Below, piece by piece: positions 26,708 to 37,143 of a stretch of DNA of 64,000 nt (within the stretch, counting starts at the first letter, position 1; the number at the start of each line of letters is the position of its first letter). The notes below the pieces were generated by a model. That model saw nothing but the letters and a program-made list of their open reading frames with translations, was not told the DNA's origin and searched no databases. The position numbers and the translations under genes were made by a program. The DNA lies in contig CAIMCD010000014.1 in the NCBI GenBank assembly GCA_903839405.1, positions 62,001-126,000 of the forward strand. Reading direction: 5' to 3'. The DNA comes from an uncultured Chlorobiaceae bacterium (GTDB lineage Bacteria; Bacteroidota; Chlorobiia; Chlorobiales; Chlorobiaceae).

Positions 26708-29479
26708 ATGTCTTGGTCCAATAGCCCTCTTGAGGCGCAACACGATGAGAGCACTCTGCAGACTCTGTTTGACTCCTCTCCTGAATCGTTCTTCCTGATA
26801 GGGCGCTCGGGCACTCTCCTTGACGCCAACAAAACATTTGCCACCTGGAGAGGCACAACCCTTGAGGAGTGCCTTGGCCAAAAGATCGAACTGTTTTTTC
26901 CGCAGGAACTCTCTGAACGGTTGAGAAATCAGGCAGAAGCGGCTTTAGAGAGTGGCAAACACACTGCATTTGAAGATAGATGCAACACCCCGACACTCCT
27001 TTACTCCCTCTATCCCTCCCGATCCGGGAATGGAGAGTGCAACCGGGTGTTGGTTATGACCCGCCAGAGTGAGCCGGAGTACAAACAAGAGTTCAAAAAA
27101 CTCTTCAACAACATGACCAATGGATCGGGCTACTGCCGGATGATTTTCGAAGGGGGAAAACCGGTCGATTTCATCCATGAAGAGGTCAACCCGGATTTTG
27201 AGAAATTGACCGGCGTGAGCAACCTTGAGGGAAAAAGCGCCTCTGAAGCAATTCCCGGTATCCGGGAGTCCCATCCGGAAATTTTTGAAAAACTGGGCCG
27301 GGTCGTCGAAGAGGGTATTGTGGAGCGGTTTGAACTCGATATGCATGAACTGCATAAATGGGTCGAGATCTCGGCCTACAGCCCCAAACATGGGGAGTTC
27401 ATCGCCATTGTCAATGACATCAGTGAGCGCAAGCGGGCTGAAGAGGCCCTGCGCCAAAACGAAAAGCGATTCAGGAACCTCTTTGAAAACAATGGCCTCG
27501 TTAAAATCCTGCTAGACTCGGATACGGGGCTGATTATTGATGCAAACCTGTCCGCTGCGGAGTTTTATGGGTGGGATCGGGAGCTGCTCTGCAGGATGCA
27601 TATCAGCCAAATCAACATCCTTTCGCCGGAAGAGGTGAAACGAACGCTGGAACAATGCTGCTCGGCAAAGCAGAACAGGTTTTTATTTCGCCACCGCCGG
27701 GCCGACCTTTCGGTTCGCGATGTAGAGGTCTTCACCAGCCTGATCACCATTGAGGAGAAGGAGCTTATCTATGCCATTATTCATGATGTTACCGAACGAA
27801 CCCGGTTAGAGGCCCTGAGCGGCGTTCGCCTTCGCCTGCTCGATATTGCCGAGAGTGCTTCGCTCGAAGAGCTGCTGCGCTGCACGCTCGACGAAGCCCA
27901 ACGCATCACGGAAAGCACCATTGGCTTTTACCACTTTCTCAGTGACCTGCACCCGCTCTCTTCATCGCAGATCTGCTCAAGCAACATGAAAACGGAGCTC
28001 TGCCAGATGAACGGGCATCCGGGAGGTCACCCCTCTCTCGGTGAAACAGGAATATGGAGCCGTGCCGTAGAGGAAAAAAGGGCGATTATCCAAAACGAGT
28101 TCGACCTCAACGAGCTGGCGGAACAGCATCCGAAAAACCATCCCGCAATCCAGAGAACACTGGTGGTACCGGTCATGCGTTCCAATACGGTCATAGCCAT
28201 TCTCGGAGTTGGCAACAAGCTGCACCGCTATGGCGATGAAGATATCCGGCTGGTAACGGCCCTTGCTGACATTGCATGGGATATCGTCGCCCGCAAGCAA
28301 GCTGAATCGGCAGCCGAAAAGATGCAGGAGGCACTCACCCACTCCCAGAAAATGGAGATGGTGGGCCAGCTTGCCGGAGGGATCGCCCACGACTTCAACA
28401 ACATGCTGGGCGTGATCATCGGCCACTCCGAAATGGCCCTTGAACAGGAGGATCCAACCCACTCCTTCCATGCCGACCTGGAGGCTATCCATCTGGCGGC
28501 AACCCGCTCAGCCGACCTGACCCGCCAACTCCTTGCTTTTGCCCGAAAGCAGACCATCATACCCAAAATCCTTGAACTGAACCTTGTGGTCGAGGGGATG
28601 CTCTCGATGCTCCGCCGCCTTATCGGCGAGGAGATCACCCTTTGGTGGATACCCGCCAGCCATCTCACCCTGGTCAAGATCGACCCGACCCAAATCAACC
28701 AGATTCTCGTCAACTTCTGTGTCAACGCCAGGGACGCCATTGCAGGAAGCGGCAATATCACCATTCAGACCGGTTCCCTGCATGTTGAGCCCCAAAGCGC
28801 TGCACCCCTCCCCGGCATGGTGGCGGGCGACTATGTCACCCTTTCGGTCACCGACAACGGGTGTGGCATCGAGAGCAAGGATATCCCCCATATTTTTGAA
28901 CCCTTTTTCACCACCAAGGAGCAGGGAAAAGGCACGGGCCTTGGACTATCGACCGTCTATGGCATTGTCAAACAGAACCATGGCTATATCGACTTCCAGA
29001 GTGAGCGGGGCAAGGAAAGCCGGTTTATCATCTTTCTACCCCGCCACAGCTATCAGCTCACAAAAAAAACAAGTGAACCGGCCGTTCAGAACTTGCAGGG
29101 CGACAAAGAGACCATCCTGCTGGTCGAGGATGAACCGGATATCATGAAACTCTGCAAGCTCACGCTTGAAAATCAGGGTTACTCGGTCCTTGCCGTCACC
29201 TCGCCCCATGAGGCCCTGCAAAGAGCAAGGGCACACCAGGGAGAGATTCACTTGCTCCTCACCGATGTGGTTATGGCGGAAATGAACGGCAATGATCTCT
29301 CCAAAAAACTTAGCCCGAGTTGCCCGAAGCTCAAAACCCTCTACATGACGGGCTATACCGCAGAGGTTATTGCGGTTCACGGAGTCATGGACGAGGATAT
29401 GGACTTTATCGAGAAGCCCTTTTCCATTAACGGGCTGACCAAAAAAGTCCATGAGATGCTGAAAGCGGAAGAGGTGTGA
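26708..29479 (+). CDS. hybrid histidine kinase: PAS-PAS-PAS-GAF-HK-receiver
   Basis: 923 residues. PAS units at about 17-115, 128-248 and 255-375; a GAF domain at about 378-540 ([20 protein letters not shown], then [18 protein letters not shown]). The phosphoacceptor is His561 in [17 protein letters not shown], followed by an HATPase ([33 protein letters not shown]). A C-terminal receiver has LVEDEPD, Asp853 in LLTDVVM and a lysine in IEKPF. No membrane segment. No DNA-binding partner is adjacent, so the output is unknown. The stop lies 12 bases from the converging aldo/keto reductase. Confidence 0.92.
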   Translation: MSWSNSPLEAQHDESTLQTLFDSSPESFFLIGRSGTLLDANKTFATWRGTTLEECLGQKIELFFPQELSERLRNQAEAALESGKHTAFEDRCNTPTLLYSLYPSRSGNGECNRVLVMTRQSEPEYKQEFKKLFNNMTNGSGYCRMIFEGGKPVDFIHEEVNPDFEKLTGVSNLEGKSASEAIPGIRESHPEIFEKLGRVVEEGIVERFELDMHELHKWVEISAYSPKHGEFIAIVNDISERKRAEEALRQNEKRFRNLFENNGLVKILLDSDTGLIIDANLSAAEFYGWDRELLCRMHISQINILSPEEVKRTLEQCCSAKQNRFLFRHRRADLSVRDVEVFTSLITIEEKELIYAIIHDVTERTRLEALSGVRLRLLDIAESASLEELLRCTLDEAQRITESTIGFYHFLSDLHPLSSSQICSSNMKTELCQMNGHPGGHPSLGETGIWSRAVEEKRAIIQNEFDLNELAEQHPKNHPAIQRTLVVPVMRSNTVIAILGVGNKLHRYGDEDIRLVTALADIAWDIVARKQAESAAEKMQEALTHSQKMEMVGQLAGGIAHDFNNMLGVIIGHSEMALEQEDPTHSFHADLEAIHLAATRSADLTRQLLAFARKQTIIPKILELNLVVEGMLSMLRRLIGEEITLWWIPASHLTLVKIDPTQINQILVNFCVNARDAIAGSGNITIQTGSLHVEPQSAAPLPGMVAGDYVTLSVTDNGCGIESKDIPHIFEPFFTTKEQGKGTGLGLSTVYGIVKQNHGYIDFQSERGKESRFIIFLPRHSYQLTKKTSEPAVQNLQGDKETILLVEDEPDIMKLCKLTLENQGYSVLAVTSPHEALQRARAHQGEIHLLLTDVVMAEMNGNDLSKKLSPSCPKLKTLYMTGYTAEVIAVHGVMDEDMDFIEKPFSINGLTKKVHEMLKAEEV

Positions 29480-29491
29480 GCCGCTACCGGA

Positions 29492-30496
<1,005 letters not shown>

Positions 30497-30550
30497 TGTC
30501 ACCTCTCTCTTTTCTTGTTTTAGTTCATTGAAACTCTTGTGCTCTCCGTC

Positions 30551-30590
30551 AAAAAAAAAATCGGGGTGCACTTCGACGCACAACCCCGAT
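30551..30590 (-). terminator. purH terminator
   Basis: Perfect 8-bp stem ATCGGGGT / ACCCCGAT with a 15-base loop. Read on the minus strand it is followed by a run of nine to ten T residues. It lies 52 bases after the purH stop. Confidence 0.88.
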
Positions 30591-30641
30591 CTCTTTTTAT
30601 TTCTGCACTCCATGCCCGGCGTACGCTTTTCTAATCTTCGC

Positions 30642-32216
30642 TCAGTGCTTGAAGTGACGCATTCCGGTAAAGAGCATGGCAAGGTTGTTGGCATCAGCCG
30701 CCTCAATGACCTCGTTATCGCGAATCGATCCGCCCGGTTGGATGACAGCCGTAACACCAGCTTCAGCCGCGGCAAGCAGACCATCAGCAAAGGGGAAGAA
30801 GGCATCGGAGGCCACAACCGATCCATGCAGGTCAAGATTCACTTCCGAAGCCTTCCAGCGTGCGATTTTGGAGGAGTCGACGCGCGACATCTGACCGGCA
30901 CCAACGCCGTAGGTCTGGCGGTTCTTGACGTAGAGAATGGTGTTCGACTTGATATGCTTGCAAATCTTCCAGGCAAACATCAAGTCAGCAATCTCCTCTT
31001 CGGTCGGCTGCCGTTTGGTCACAACCTGCAGATCCTCCTCTGCCACAATTTTGCTGTCGCGCTCCTGAACCAGCATCCCGAAGGGGGTCGACTTGAACTC
31101 CCAGCCACCTTTCGGGAGGGCATTCGTCTGACGCACCAGCCGGCGATCTTTTTTCTTCATCAGCAGCTCAAGCACCCCTTCCTCAAATTCCGGGGCGATA
31201 AGAATTTCGGTAAAAATCTCGTTGACTGCACGAGCCGCTTCCATGTCGAGCGGACGGTTGAAGGCGATAATGCCGCCAAAGGGAGCCTGGGTATCGGTTG
31301 AAAATGCACGGCGATAGGCTTCGGCAAGGGTTGGAGCCTGCGCAACGCCGCACGGGTTGGTGTGCTTGATAATCACCACGGTCGGCTCCTCGCCACGGAA
31401 CTCCTCAATCAGCGAGACGGCGGCGGCAATGTCGAGCATGTTGTTGTAGGAGAGCTCCTTGCCATGCAGCTTCTCAAAAAAGTCGCCAAAGGAGCGGCTT
31501 CCGTTCTCGTCGGTCAGGCGGTAGAGCCCGGCGCTCTGGTGGGGGTTCTCACCGTAACGCATATCAAGCTCACGCTCAAGCTTCAAGGTCATGCTGTTTG
31601 AAGCCGGTTGCGCTCCGCCGACGGCTCCTCCGAGATAGGAGGCAATGGCACGGTCATAACGGGATGTAAGTTCAAAAACCTTCAGGGCAAGCGTCAGGCG
31701 GGTTACCCGTTTCGTTGCACCGTTGTTCTGGCGCATCTCCTGCAGCACCAAAGCGTAATCGGCACTCTCGGTGACCACCGTGACCGACTCGTTGTTCTTC
31801 GCCGCACTGCGCAGCATGGATGGGCCGCCGATATCAATATTCTCTATGGCATCTTCAAAAGTAACGTCCGGCTTGGCAACTGTAGCCTCAAAGGGGTAGA
31901 GGTTGACCACAACCAGATCAATAAAGCCGATACCGTTCTCGGTTGCCTGCTTCACATGGTCCGGATTCTCCCGGACGGCAAGCAGTCCGCCGTGAATTTT
32001 CGGGTGGAGGGTTTTGACCCGGCCATCCATGATTTCCGGGAAACCGGTAATGGTTGAAATGGAGGCGGCGCTGACGCCTGCATCCTGAAGCGACTTCAAG
32101 GTACCCCCAGTTGAGAAAATTTCAACGCCCATACCACTCAACTCCCGGCAGAATTCAACAATACCGGTTTTATCAGATACAGAGACCAGCGCCCGCTTGA
32201 TGACAGGATCAGACAT
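30642..32216 (-). CDS. purH: bifunctional AICAR transformylase/IMP cyclohydrolase PurH
   Basis: Catalyses the last two steps of IMP synthesis. 524 residues, the family length. The N-terminal MGS-like cyclohydrolase domain (about 1-200) shows [29 protein letters not shown] and [16 protein letters not shown]. The transformylase domain has RYGENPHQ, the catalytic KHTNPCG and [16 protein letters not shown] at the end. No other purine gene is adjacent. Confidence 0.96.
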   Translation of the reverse strand: MSDPVIKRALVSVSDKTGIVEFCRELSGMGVEIFSTGGTLKSLQDAGVSAASISTITGFPEIMDGRVKTLHPKIHGGLLAVRENPDHVKQATENGIGFIDLVVVNLYPFEATVAKPDVTFEDAIENIDIGGPSMLRSAAKNNESVTVVTESADYALVLQEMRQNNGATKRVTRLTLALKVFELTSRYDRAIASYLGGAVGGAQPASNSMTLKLERELDMRYGENPHQSAGLYRLTDENGSRSFGDFFEKLHGKELSYNNMLDIAAAVSLIEEFRGEEPTVVIIKHTNPCGVAQAPTLAEAYRRAFSTDTQAPFGGIIAFNRPLDMEAARAVNEIFTEILIAPEFEEGVLELLMKKKDRRLVRQTNALPKGGWEFKSTPFGMLVQERDSKIVAEEDLQVVTKRQPTEEEIADLMFAWKICKHIKSNTILYVKNRQTYGVGAGQMSRVDSSKIARWKASEVNLDLHGSVVASDAFFPFADGLLAAAEAGVTAVIQPGGSIRDNEVIEAADANNLAMLFTGMRHFKH

Positions 32217-32384
32217 TTGCAGAAAATTTATTTTATCGTTTGAAGAGCCCTTTGTGATAGCCGGAATTTAAGAAAAAATCCCCAATTATTTGTGGGCGCT
32301 CTGCACCAGGAAAAGCAGCAAAAGCGCTGAGCCGCCGCCGCCGGAAAAGGAGATGGCAGGAACTGTGGGAACAAAAGTATCGGC

Positions 32385-32993
32385 CTATGCGTAAATTGGT
32401 AAGTCACCAGAGACGCGGGTTCTCAACTCTGCCAGCATTTCCGACTCCTTCATTTTCGATGCCCACGCGGGTCGAAGCTGGAAGTGAGGCTGATCGACAA
32501 TACCTTTCCAGTTTCCGCCCCACTCTAATCCCAACTCTGTACCGAGAACACCCACAGCCTTGTACTTAGGTGAATCACCGAGATACTTCTCCCGCTCAAA
32601 AACCCCGACATCGAATGCAATCCCGAAGTTGTGATTTGAGTACCCTCCCTTCGCGTTGGTTACAATAGGGCCTGGAGACGTTCGGCCTTGCGCATAAAGG
32701 GCGTCTTGTTCTGCATATGTCCTGAAACCACCGATTATCTTTATGCTAATTCCGTTTAGGGCTGCTTTCTGGACAAGAGCGCGTGCGAATGGCTTTACCT
32801 GCGACAAGAGCGTTGCGATGACTTTTTCACTTCTGGGATCGACAGGTGCTATGTCGGGTTCGGGCGGCGTATCCGGAAGGGTAGGGCTGACTATGTGCTT
32901 GTAGATAGCTCCCCAGGTTTCAGGTCCAGCCTTGCCGTCTACGTCAACACCCAAAGTGCGTTGTACTGCACTGATCAGCTCTTCGATCTTCAT
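32385..32993 (-). CDS. M15-family peptidoglycan peptidase, endolysin-like
   Basis: 202 residues. A short N-terminal peptidoglycan-binding-like segment (about 1-35, VDVDGKAGPETWGAIYKH), a Pro-rich linker (about 36-52), then an M15C/VanY-type peptidase with zinc ligands His121 and Asp128 in SNHNFGIAFDVG and His170 in DQPHFQ. No signal peptide. This architecture is that of phage L-alanyl-D-glutamate endolysins, but no other phage gene is near, so it is a remnant or a recruited autolysin. Confidence 0.85.
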   Translation of the reverse strand: MKIEELISAVQRTLGVDVDGKAGPETWGAIYKHIVSPTLPDTPPEPDIAPVDPRSEKVIATLLSQVKPFARALVQKAALNGISIKIIGGFRTYAEQDALYAQGRTSPGPIVTNAKGGYSNHNFGIAFDVGVFEREKYLGDSPKYKAVGVLGTELGLEWGGNWKGIVDQPHFQLRPAWASKMKESEMLAELRTRVSGDLPIYA

Positions 32994-33094
32994 CTTTCCT
33001 CCTGTGACAGTTAGAGATGTGGGAAATAGAAATTGTGAGTGCTTGCCTCATGGCAACAAATTCATGCATCAAAATACAAATTAATACGTTCAGA

Positions 33095-33967
33095 TTAACT
33101 CTCAGGTACATGATTGAGTACCGCAACTTTTATGAAAACCAGTAGTGCAATAAAGCACATGGTGACAATTGAGATAAGCCCGGCGGTTTGATACAAGTCG
33201 GTGGAGTGCCAGAGACGGCCGTCCATGGTGGGAACGGTTGAGTCGGGAATGCAGAACCCTTTAATTACAAAGGAGAGTGGCCATGTCAGATAGATGCAGA
33301 CGGCCTGCATCCAGAAACGTTTTGTAAAAATAATTGCAGGTGGCGCTTCATCGCCTTTCTTCGAAAGATAGAACGCAAAAAGCATATTCATGGTGAATAC
33401 ACAAAGAAACCATCCCATATAGTTTACAAATGGAACACCAAAATACGGCCCGCCCTGATGCCATATCCAGTGTTGGGAAATGGTTGACATGTGCGGATCA
33501 ATCACCATATCCCACATCACCATCACAAATGAGGCTACAACCGGCAGAACAATAATATAGCTGCCCTTCAAAGCGTTCGAGTAGTTATCGACAAGTACAT
33601 GGGCCAATGTCCAAGCCAGATAAAGCATCTGGAAGTAGGCAATGTTTATGATATACGGTACATGGATAAATTTGGGCCCGAGTTGACCGGTATAATGATA
33701 GTGCCCAAAAGGAAAGCCCGTGGTGATGCTCAGGTTTTCATAGAGGTTTCCAAACACGATGGCAATAAAAAAAAACACCATCAAATCCTTCCAACCATAT
33801 CGTTGATAACCATGCATGAAGGTGAATATGACACAAACAATCACCAGCATTGATGGCCCGTGCATATTGAAAAAATTACTGATGTGTAAACCCTGAACCG
33901 TCGAGATCAATGCAGCAATTGATATCAAAACCCATAAAATTAAATCCATTTTTTTTGCACGACCCAT
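33095..33967 (-). CDS. DUF422 carotenoid-biosynthesis-type membrane protein (CruF-like)
   Basis: 290 residues, about seven hydrophobic segments. The DUF422 signature YENLSITTGFPFGHYHYT and LGPKFIHVPYIINIAYFQ (about 77-115), and a second acidic motif MWDMVIDPHMS, are clear. The family includes CruF and haloarchaeal hydratases that add water to the end of acyclic carotenoids. The start at 33967 has a GGAGG site 7 bases upstream. Chlorobi make 1',2'-dihydro or hydroxy chlorobactene, which fits, but the exact reaction is inferred. Confidence 0.8.
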   Translation of the reverse strand: MGRAKKMDLILWVLISIAALISTVQGLHISNFFNMHGPSMLVIVCVIFTFMHGYQRYGWKDLMVFFFIAIVFGNLYENLSITTGFPFGHYHYTGQLGPKFIHVPYIINIAYFQMLYLAWTLAHVLVDNYSNALKGSYIIVLPVVASFVMVMWDMVIDPHMSTISQHWIWHQGGPYFGVPFVNYMGWFLCVFTMNMLFAFYLSKKGDEAPPAIIFTKRFWMQAVCIYLTWPLSFVIKGFCIPDSTVPTMDGRLWHSTDLYQTAGLISIVTMCFIALLVFIKVAVLNHVPES

Positions 33968-34305
33968 ACATATCCTCCATCTATTTTTTATAGGGACCTG
34001 AAAGATTGATCCGCCTTATTTGCAGATTGTTGGATGATAATCCAAACAGGATTTGATTGCCGCCGTGCCGGTAGAACTGATGGACGGTCAGGATGCTCTT
34101 GCCATGTTTCCCGGCCCGATAGGGCGCAAGCGTGCAGTGAGTGGCACCGGGCTCCCATCAAATAGCCGCTCTGATTGAGAACATGTTTAAACGCAATGGT
34201 ATTGAGGGAGTACAATTGCCCAAACTTCGAGTAATCTGGTACTGCACAGCCCTCGCCCATCGTTCGGCTGAATGACAGGCGAAGGTAATGAGAGCTTGCT
34301 TTAAC
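33968..34305. other. intergenic region without a supported gene
   Basis: 338 bases between the small secreted protein and the DUF422 gene. Short minus-strand frames cross it but have low-complexity or Cys/His-rich sequence without a family pattern. It presumably holds the DUF422 promoter. Confidence 0.5.
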
Positions 34306-34590
34306 TTACCAGGTGCGAATCCTGTTCTCCGTCCCCAACTGTTTTTCCTGATAAGTTTTGCCGTAATCTTCCTCTTTATCCGTCTGGTTGTTTTTTTGCT
34401 CCTGCTGTTGGTGATACTTCTCGTGCTCCTCTTTTGTTCTTGTACCTTCAACCTCTTTCATTGACTTCTCATACTCTTTTTCATACCCGCCATCTTTGGC
34501 TCTCTGGTGCTCTTCCGCAATGGTGCCGGCTGATGCCGAGCCAAAGCAGAGCATGAGACCGAATAAAGCAAGCCATGCGGCTTTCCTCAT
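34306..34590 (-). CDS. small secreted charged protein
   Basis: 94 residues from MRKAAWLALFG, with an AAAGGAGC ribosome site. The signal peptide has a hydrophobic core ALFGLMLCFGSASA and a likely cut after ASA. The mature part of about 70 residues is rich in Lys, Glu and Gln, with KDGGYEKEYEKSMKEVEG and HEKYHQQQEQKNNQ. An in-frame ATG at 34656 has an even stronger AAGGAGG site and would add 22 residues before the signal peptide, so the start is not settled. Not recognised. It is the nearest small-peptide gene to the SET/ATP-grasp operon but is 334 bases from it. Confidence 0.7.
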   Translation of the reverse strand: MRKAAWLALFGLMLCFGSASAGTIAEEHQRAKDGGYEKEYEKSMKEVEGTRTKEEHEKYHQQQEQKNNQTDKEEDYGKTYQEKQLGTENRIRTW

Positions 34591-34924
34591 GATTGCTCCT
34601 TTTTCCGGAAGATGAATCAGAGCGTTAACTCCCCCGACCTTTTTTTCTTTTTGCATTCTTGCCTCCTTGTTTTTGCGCAATGAGCGCATAACATTGATGA
34701 AAGTTTTGGAACAGCATATCTGAGCAAAGCTTTTCACACCGGCGTGCAGAGTGGAAATGTATTACGGCAAAGTTAGGGAAAATCAAGTTAAAAAAGAAGT
34801 TGGCACACATCACGCAAGGCCATTCAGTCACAATGCATGGTTCAACACCGCAACCTTTTTGAAGCGAGAACGGCCTGCATGATTTCGGTAATGCCGTTAC
34901 CGGTGCACTACCACGTTATGACAA
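34591..34924. other. intergenic region without a supported gene
   Basis: 334 bases between the SET protein gene and the small secreted protein gene. It contains the alternative start and ribosome site of the latter at about 34656. No other coding signal or clear terminator is seen. Confidence 0.5.
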
Positions 34925-35281
34925 TTAAATTGATCCCTTACAACCAGGAGCACCACAACTGCATTCAAACGGCGCTGCTATAGCGGACTCATTGACCGAG
35001 TAGTCGAAGGTGATTTCATCGCCGATATTAATATCATTAAGAGCTATCATAAGCTCACGCCTCTTGTCAATGGTGCAGGTAGGCGCACAATGATGGTTGA
35101 CATATCTCCCAAACGGATGATCAATGTGGCGGGTGGCTAACTCAATAGTCCTGAGATCGCGAACCGAACTCTCTTCACCGATGCTGAGATCCATGACGAT
35201 CTCACCCTTTTTGTAAAAATTGACCGCATAAACCCCCAGAAATCCCTTGCCTTTACCCACACCAATACCAAAAACGTTCAT
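34925..35281 (-). CDS. small SET-domain protein
   Basis: 118 residues, about the minimal SET fold. N-terminal GKGKGFLGVYAVNFYKKGE (SAM-binding G-x-G type), then YVNHHCAPTC in place of the canonical NHSCxPN, ITFDYSV, and a post-SET zinc cluster CSCGAPGCKG at 108-117. The family methylates protein lysines using SAM. It is the last gene of the operon and follows the ABC exporter by 81 bases. The NHHC variant suggests a divergent specificity. Confidence 0.85.
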   Translation of the reverse strand: MNVFGIGVGKGKGFLGVYAVNFYKKGEIVMDLSIGEESSVRDLRTIELATRHIDHPFGRYVNHHCAPTCTIDKRRELMIALNDINIGDEITFDYSVNESAIAAPFECSCGAPGCKGSI

Positions 35282-35362
35282 GACAATTTGCTTAGATTAT
35301 TAAGAGTTACGATTCATTAATATGATGAGTGGATTTATCTTCACCCCGACGGGCAGTTGAAT

Positions 35363-37105
35363 TCAATGCTCTTCCTCAAGTTTTTCTGAATGATTCCAGA
35401 AGCGAACATACAACCCGTTATTGTTTAACAGTTCGGCGTGACTGCCCTGTTCGACGATAGAGCCTTTGTCCATAACAAAAGTCATATCCGCTTCAACGGC
35501 CAAATTCAGTTTATGGGTAATGGCCACTATCGTACACTGGCTCCGGAGTTTCAGGATTGTCTTCAGGATATCCTGCTCGGTCAGCGGATCGAGCGCCGAG
35601 GTGGCTTCGTCAAGCAGCAGCATCAGGGGTTCACGCACCAAAGCGCGTGCGAGTGCAATGCGCTGGCGCTGACCACCCGACAACAACCCACCTGATTCCC
35701 CGCAAAGGGTTTCATACTGCTCAGGCAGTGAGATGATGAACTCATGGATCTCGGCCTGCTTTGCCGCCTTTTCTATAGCTTTTTGATCGGCATCCAGCTT
35801 TCCCATGCGGATGTTCTCGGCAATGGAGAGGTTGAACAGATTGACCTCCTGGGCAACAACGCCAATATAACTGCGCAGTAAGTGAGGATTGAGCCGGCTG
35901 CTCTCCATGTCATTGATCAGGATGAGCCCGGTAGTGGGTTCATAAAAACGCAGCAGCAGATTGATGAGTGTGGTTTTGCCGGCTCCGCTGGGCCCGATAA
36001 AAACGGTGAAGCTTTTTGGTTCGATCCGGAAACTGAGATCGTTCAAAACCGACTGGCCGTTGTTGTAGGAAAAACCAACATGGCGGTACTCAACTTCCCC
36101 CGTAAAGTTAACCGATTCATTGTCGTAGTGCTGCTCTTGCGGGGGAAGGGGCACTTCGAGCACCTCCTGCAACCGTTGCATTGAGGCTTTGGCCGTCGAC
36201 AAGTTTGGAATTATCCAGGTCATGTGGTTGATTGCGGCACTCATGCTGACAAAGATGATCTGGTAAGAGACCAGGGCACCAACCGTCATCTTGCCCTGCA
36301 TCACCAGCAGGCCGGCGGCAAAGAGGACAAGTATATTCAGGAGCAGAAAGGCCAGGTTCGGCATCCGCTGCGAGATATAGGAGAAAAAATTAGCCCGGCT
36401 TGCAACTGAAACGAACTGGTTTAGTTGTCCACGGTATTGTTTCGTGACGTGGTTTTCGAGTCCATAAGCATGGATCATTTTAAAGGCACTCAGATGTTCC
36501 TGCAGGAATATTCCTAACTGCCCGTTATAACGACTCAATTCATAATTGGCGCTGTTGGTTTGCCGGGCAAAGAGATGGGGTGAAGAGAGGCAGAAAACCA
36601 TACCGACCAGAACGCCGGAAAAGAGGAGCGGACTGAGCTGCAGGAGCAGTGCCGAAGAGACAATTAACTCGCCTATGCTGAGAAAAGCGGCCGGCAAGAC
36701 AATCACCAGGGCGTTATCAATATTCCAGGCATCCGAGCTAAAGCGTGACATAAGATCACCCGTGCTTTGGCGCTCGTGATATTCCAGCGGCAGCAGTTGC
36801 AAATGGCGGAAGAGATCATGGCAGAGGTCGCTGAAAATTTTCGACCCGTATTTTGCCCAGTAGTAATCGCAAGTGACGCTGAAAAAGCTGTAAACCACCC
36901 CGCCCACTCCAAACAGGGCGAAGAGCAAGTAAAAAATATCCAGCTTCTTCTTCAGGATAACATCGTCAACCAGGAACTTGAGGCTATAGCGCAATCCCGC
37001 CTCATAACAGAACTCGACCGTCAATCCCAGCAAAATAAAGAGGACATACCAGCGATAAGGCCGAACATATTGCCAGAGGGCAACGGCAAACTTGAGATTA
37101 CTCAT
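35363..37105 (-). CDS. ABC exporter, fused membrane and ATPase domains
   Basis: 580 residues, half-transporter of the MsbA/peptide-exporter type. Six hydrophobic segments in the first 300 residues, then the nucleotide-binding domain: Walker A IGPSGAGKTTLIN, signature LLSGGQRQRIALARAL, Walker B LMLLLDEATSALD, and the H-loop ITHKLN. There is no N-terminal C39 peptidase domain. It lies between the ATP-grasp/SET gene (38 bases) and the small SET gene (81 bases), so it probably exports the product of that pathway. Confidence 0.93.
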   Translation of the reverse strand: MSNLKFAVALWQYVRPYRWYVLFILLGLTVEFCYEAGLRYSLKFLVDDVILKKKLDIFYLLFALFGVGGVVYSFFSVTCDYYWAKYGSKIFSDLCHDLFRHLQLLPLEYHERQSTGDLMSRFSSDAWNIDNALVIVLPAAFLSIGELIVSSALLLQLSPLLFSGVLVGMVFCLSSPHLFARQTNSANYELSRYNGQLGIFLQEHLSAFKMIHAYGLENHVTKQYRGQLNQFVSVASRANFFSYISQRMPNLAFLLLNILVLFAAGLLVMQGKMTVGALVSYQIIFVSMSAAINHMTWIIPNLSTAKASMQRLQEVLEVPLPPQEQHYDNESVNFTGEVEYRHVGFSYNNGQSVLNDLSFRIEPKSFTVFIGPSGAGKTTLINLLLRFYEPTTGLILINDMESSRLNPHLLRSYIGVVAQEVNLFNLSIAENIRMGKLDADQKAIEKAAKQAEIHEFIISLPEQYETLCGESGGLLSGGQRQRIALARALVREPLMLLLDEATSALDPLTEQDILKTILKLRSQCTIVAITHKLNLAVEADMTFVMDKGSIVEQGSHAELLNNNGLYVRFWNHSEKLEEEH

Positions 37106-37143
37106 ATCGGCCCACAGGAAATGATTTTCCGGCGCTCACCACA

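Noticed and set aside
32385..32993. Prophage because of the endolysin-like gene
   Set aside because: No integrase, capsid, terminase or tail gene in the surroundings, and no attachment-site duplication seen.
33988..34451. Minus-strand frames of 90-97 codons
   Set aside because: One overlaps the small secreted protein gene in another frame, the other has a random Cys/His-rich composition.
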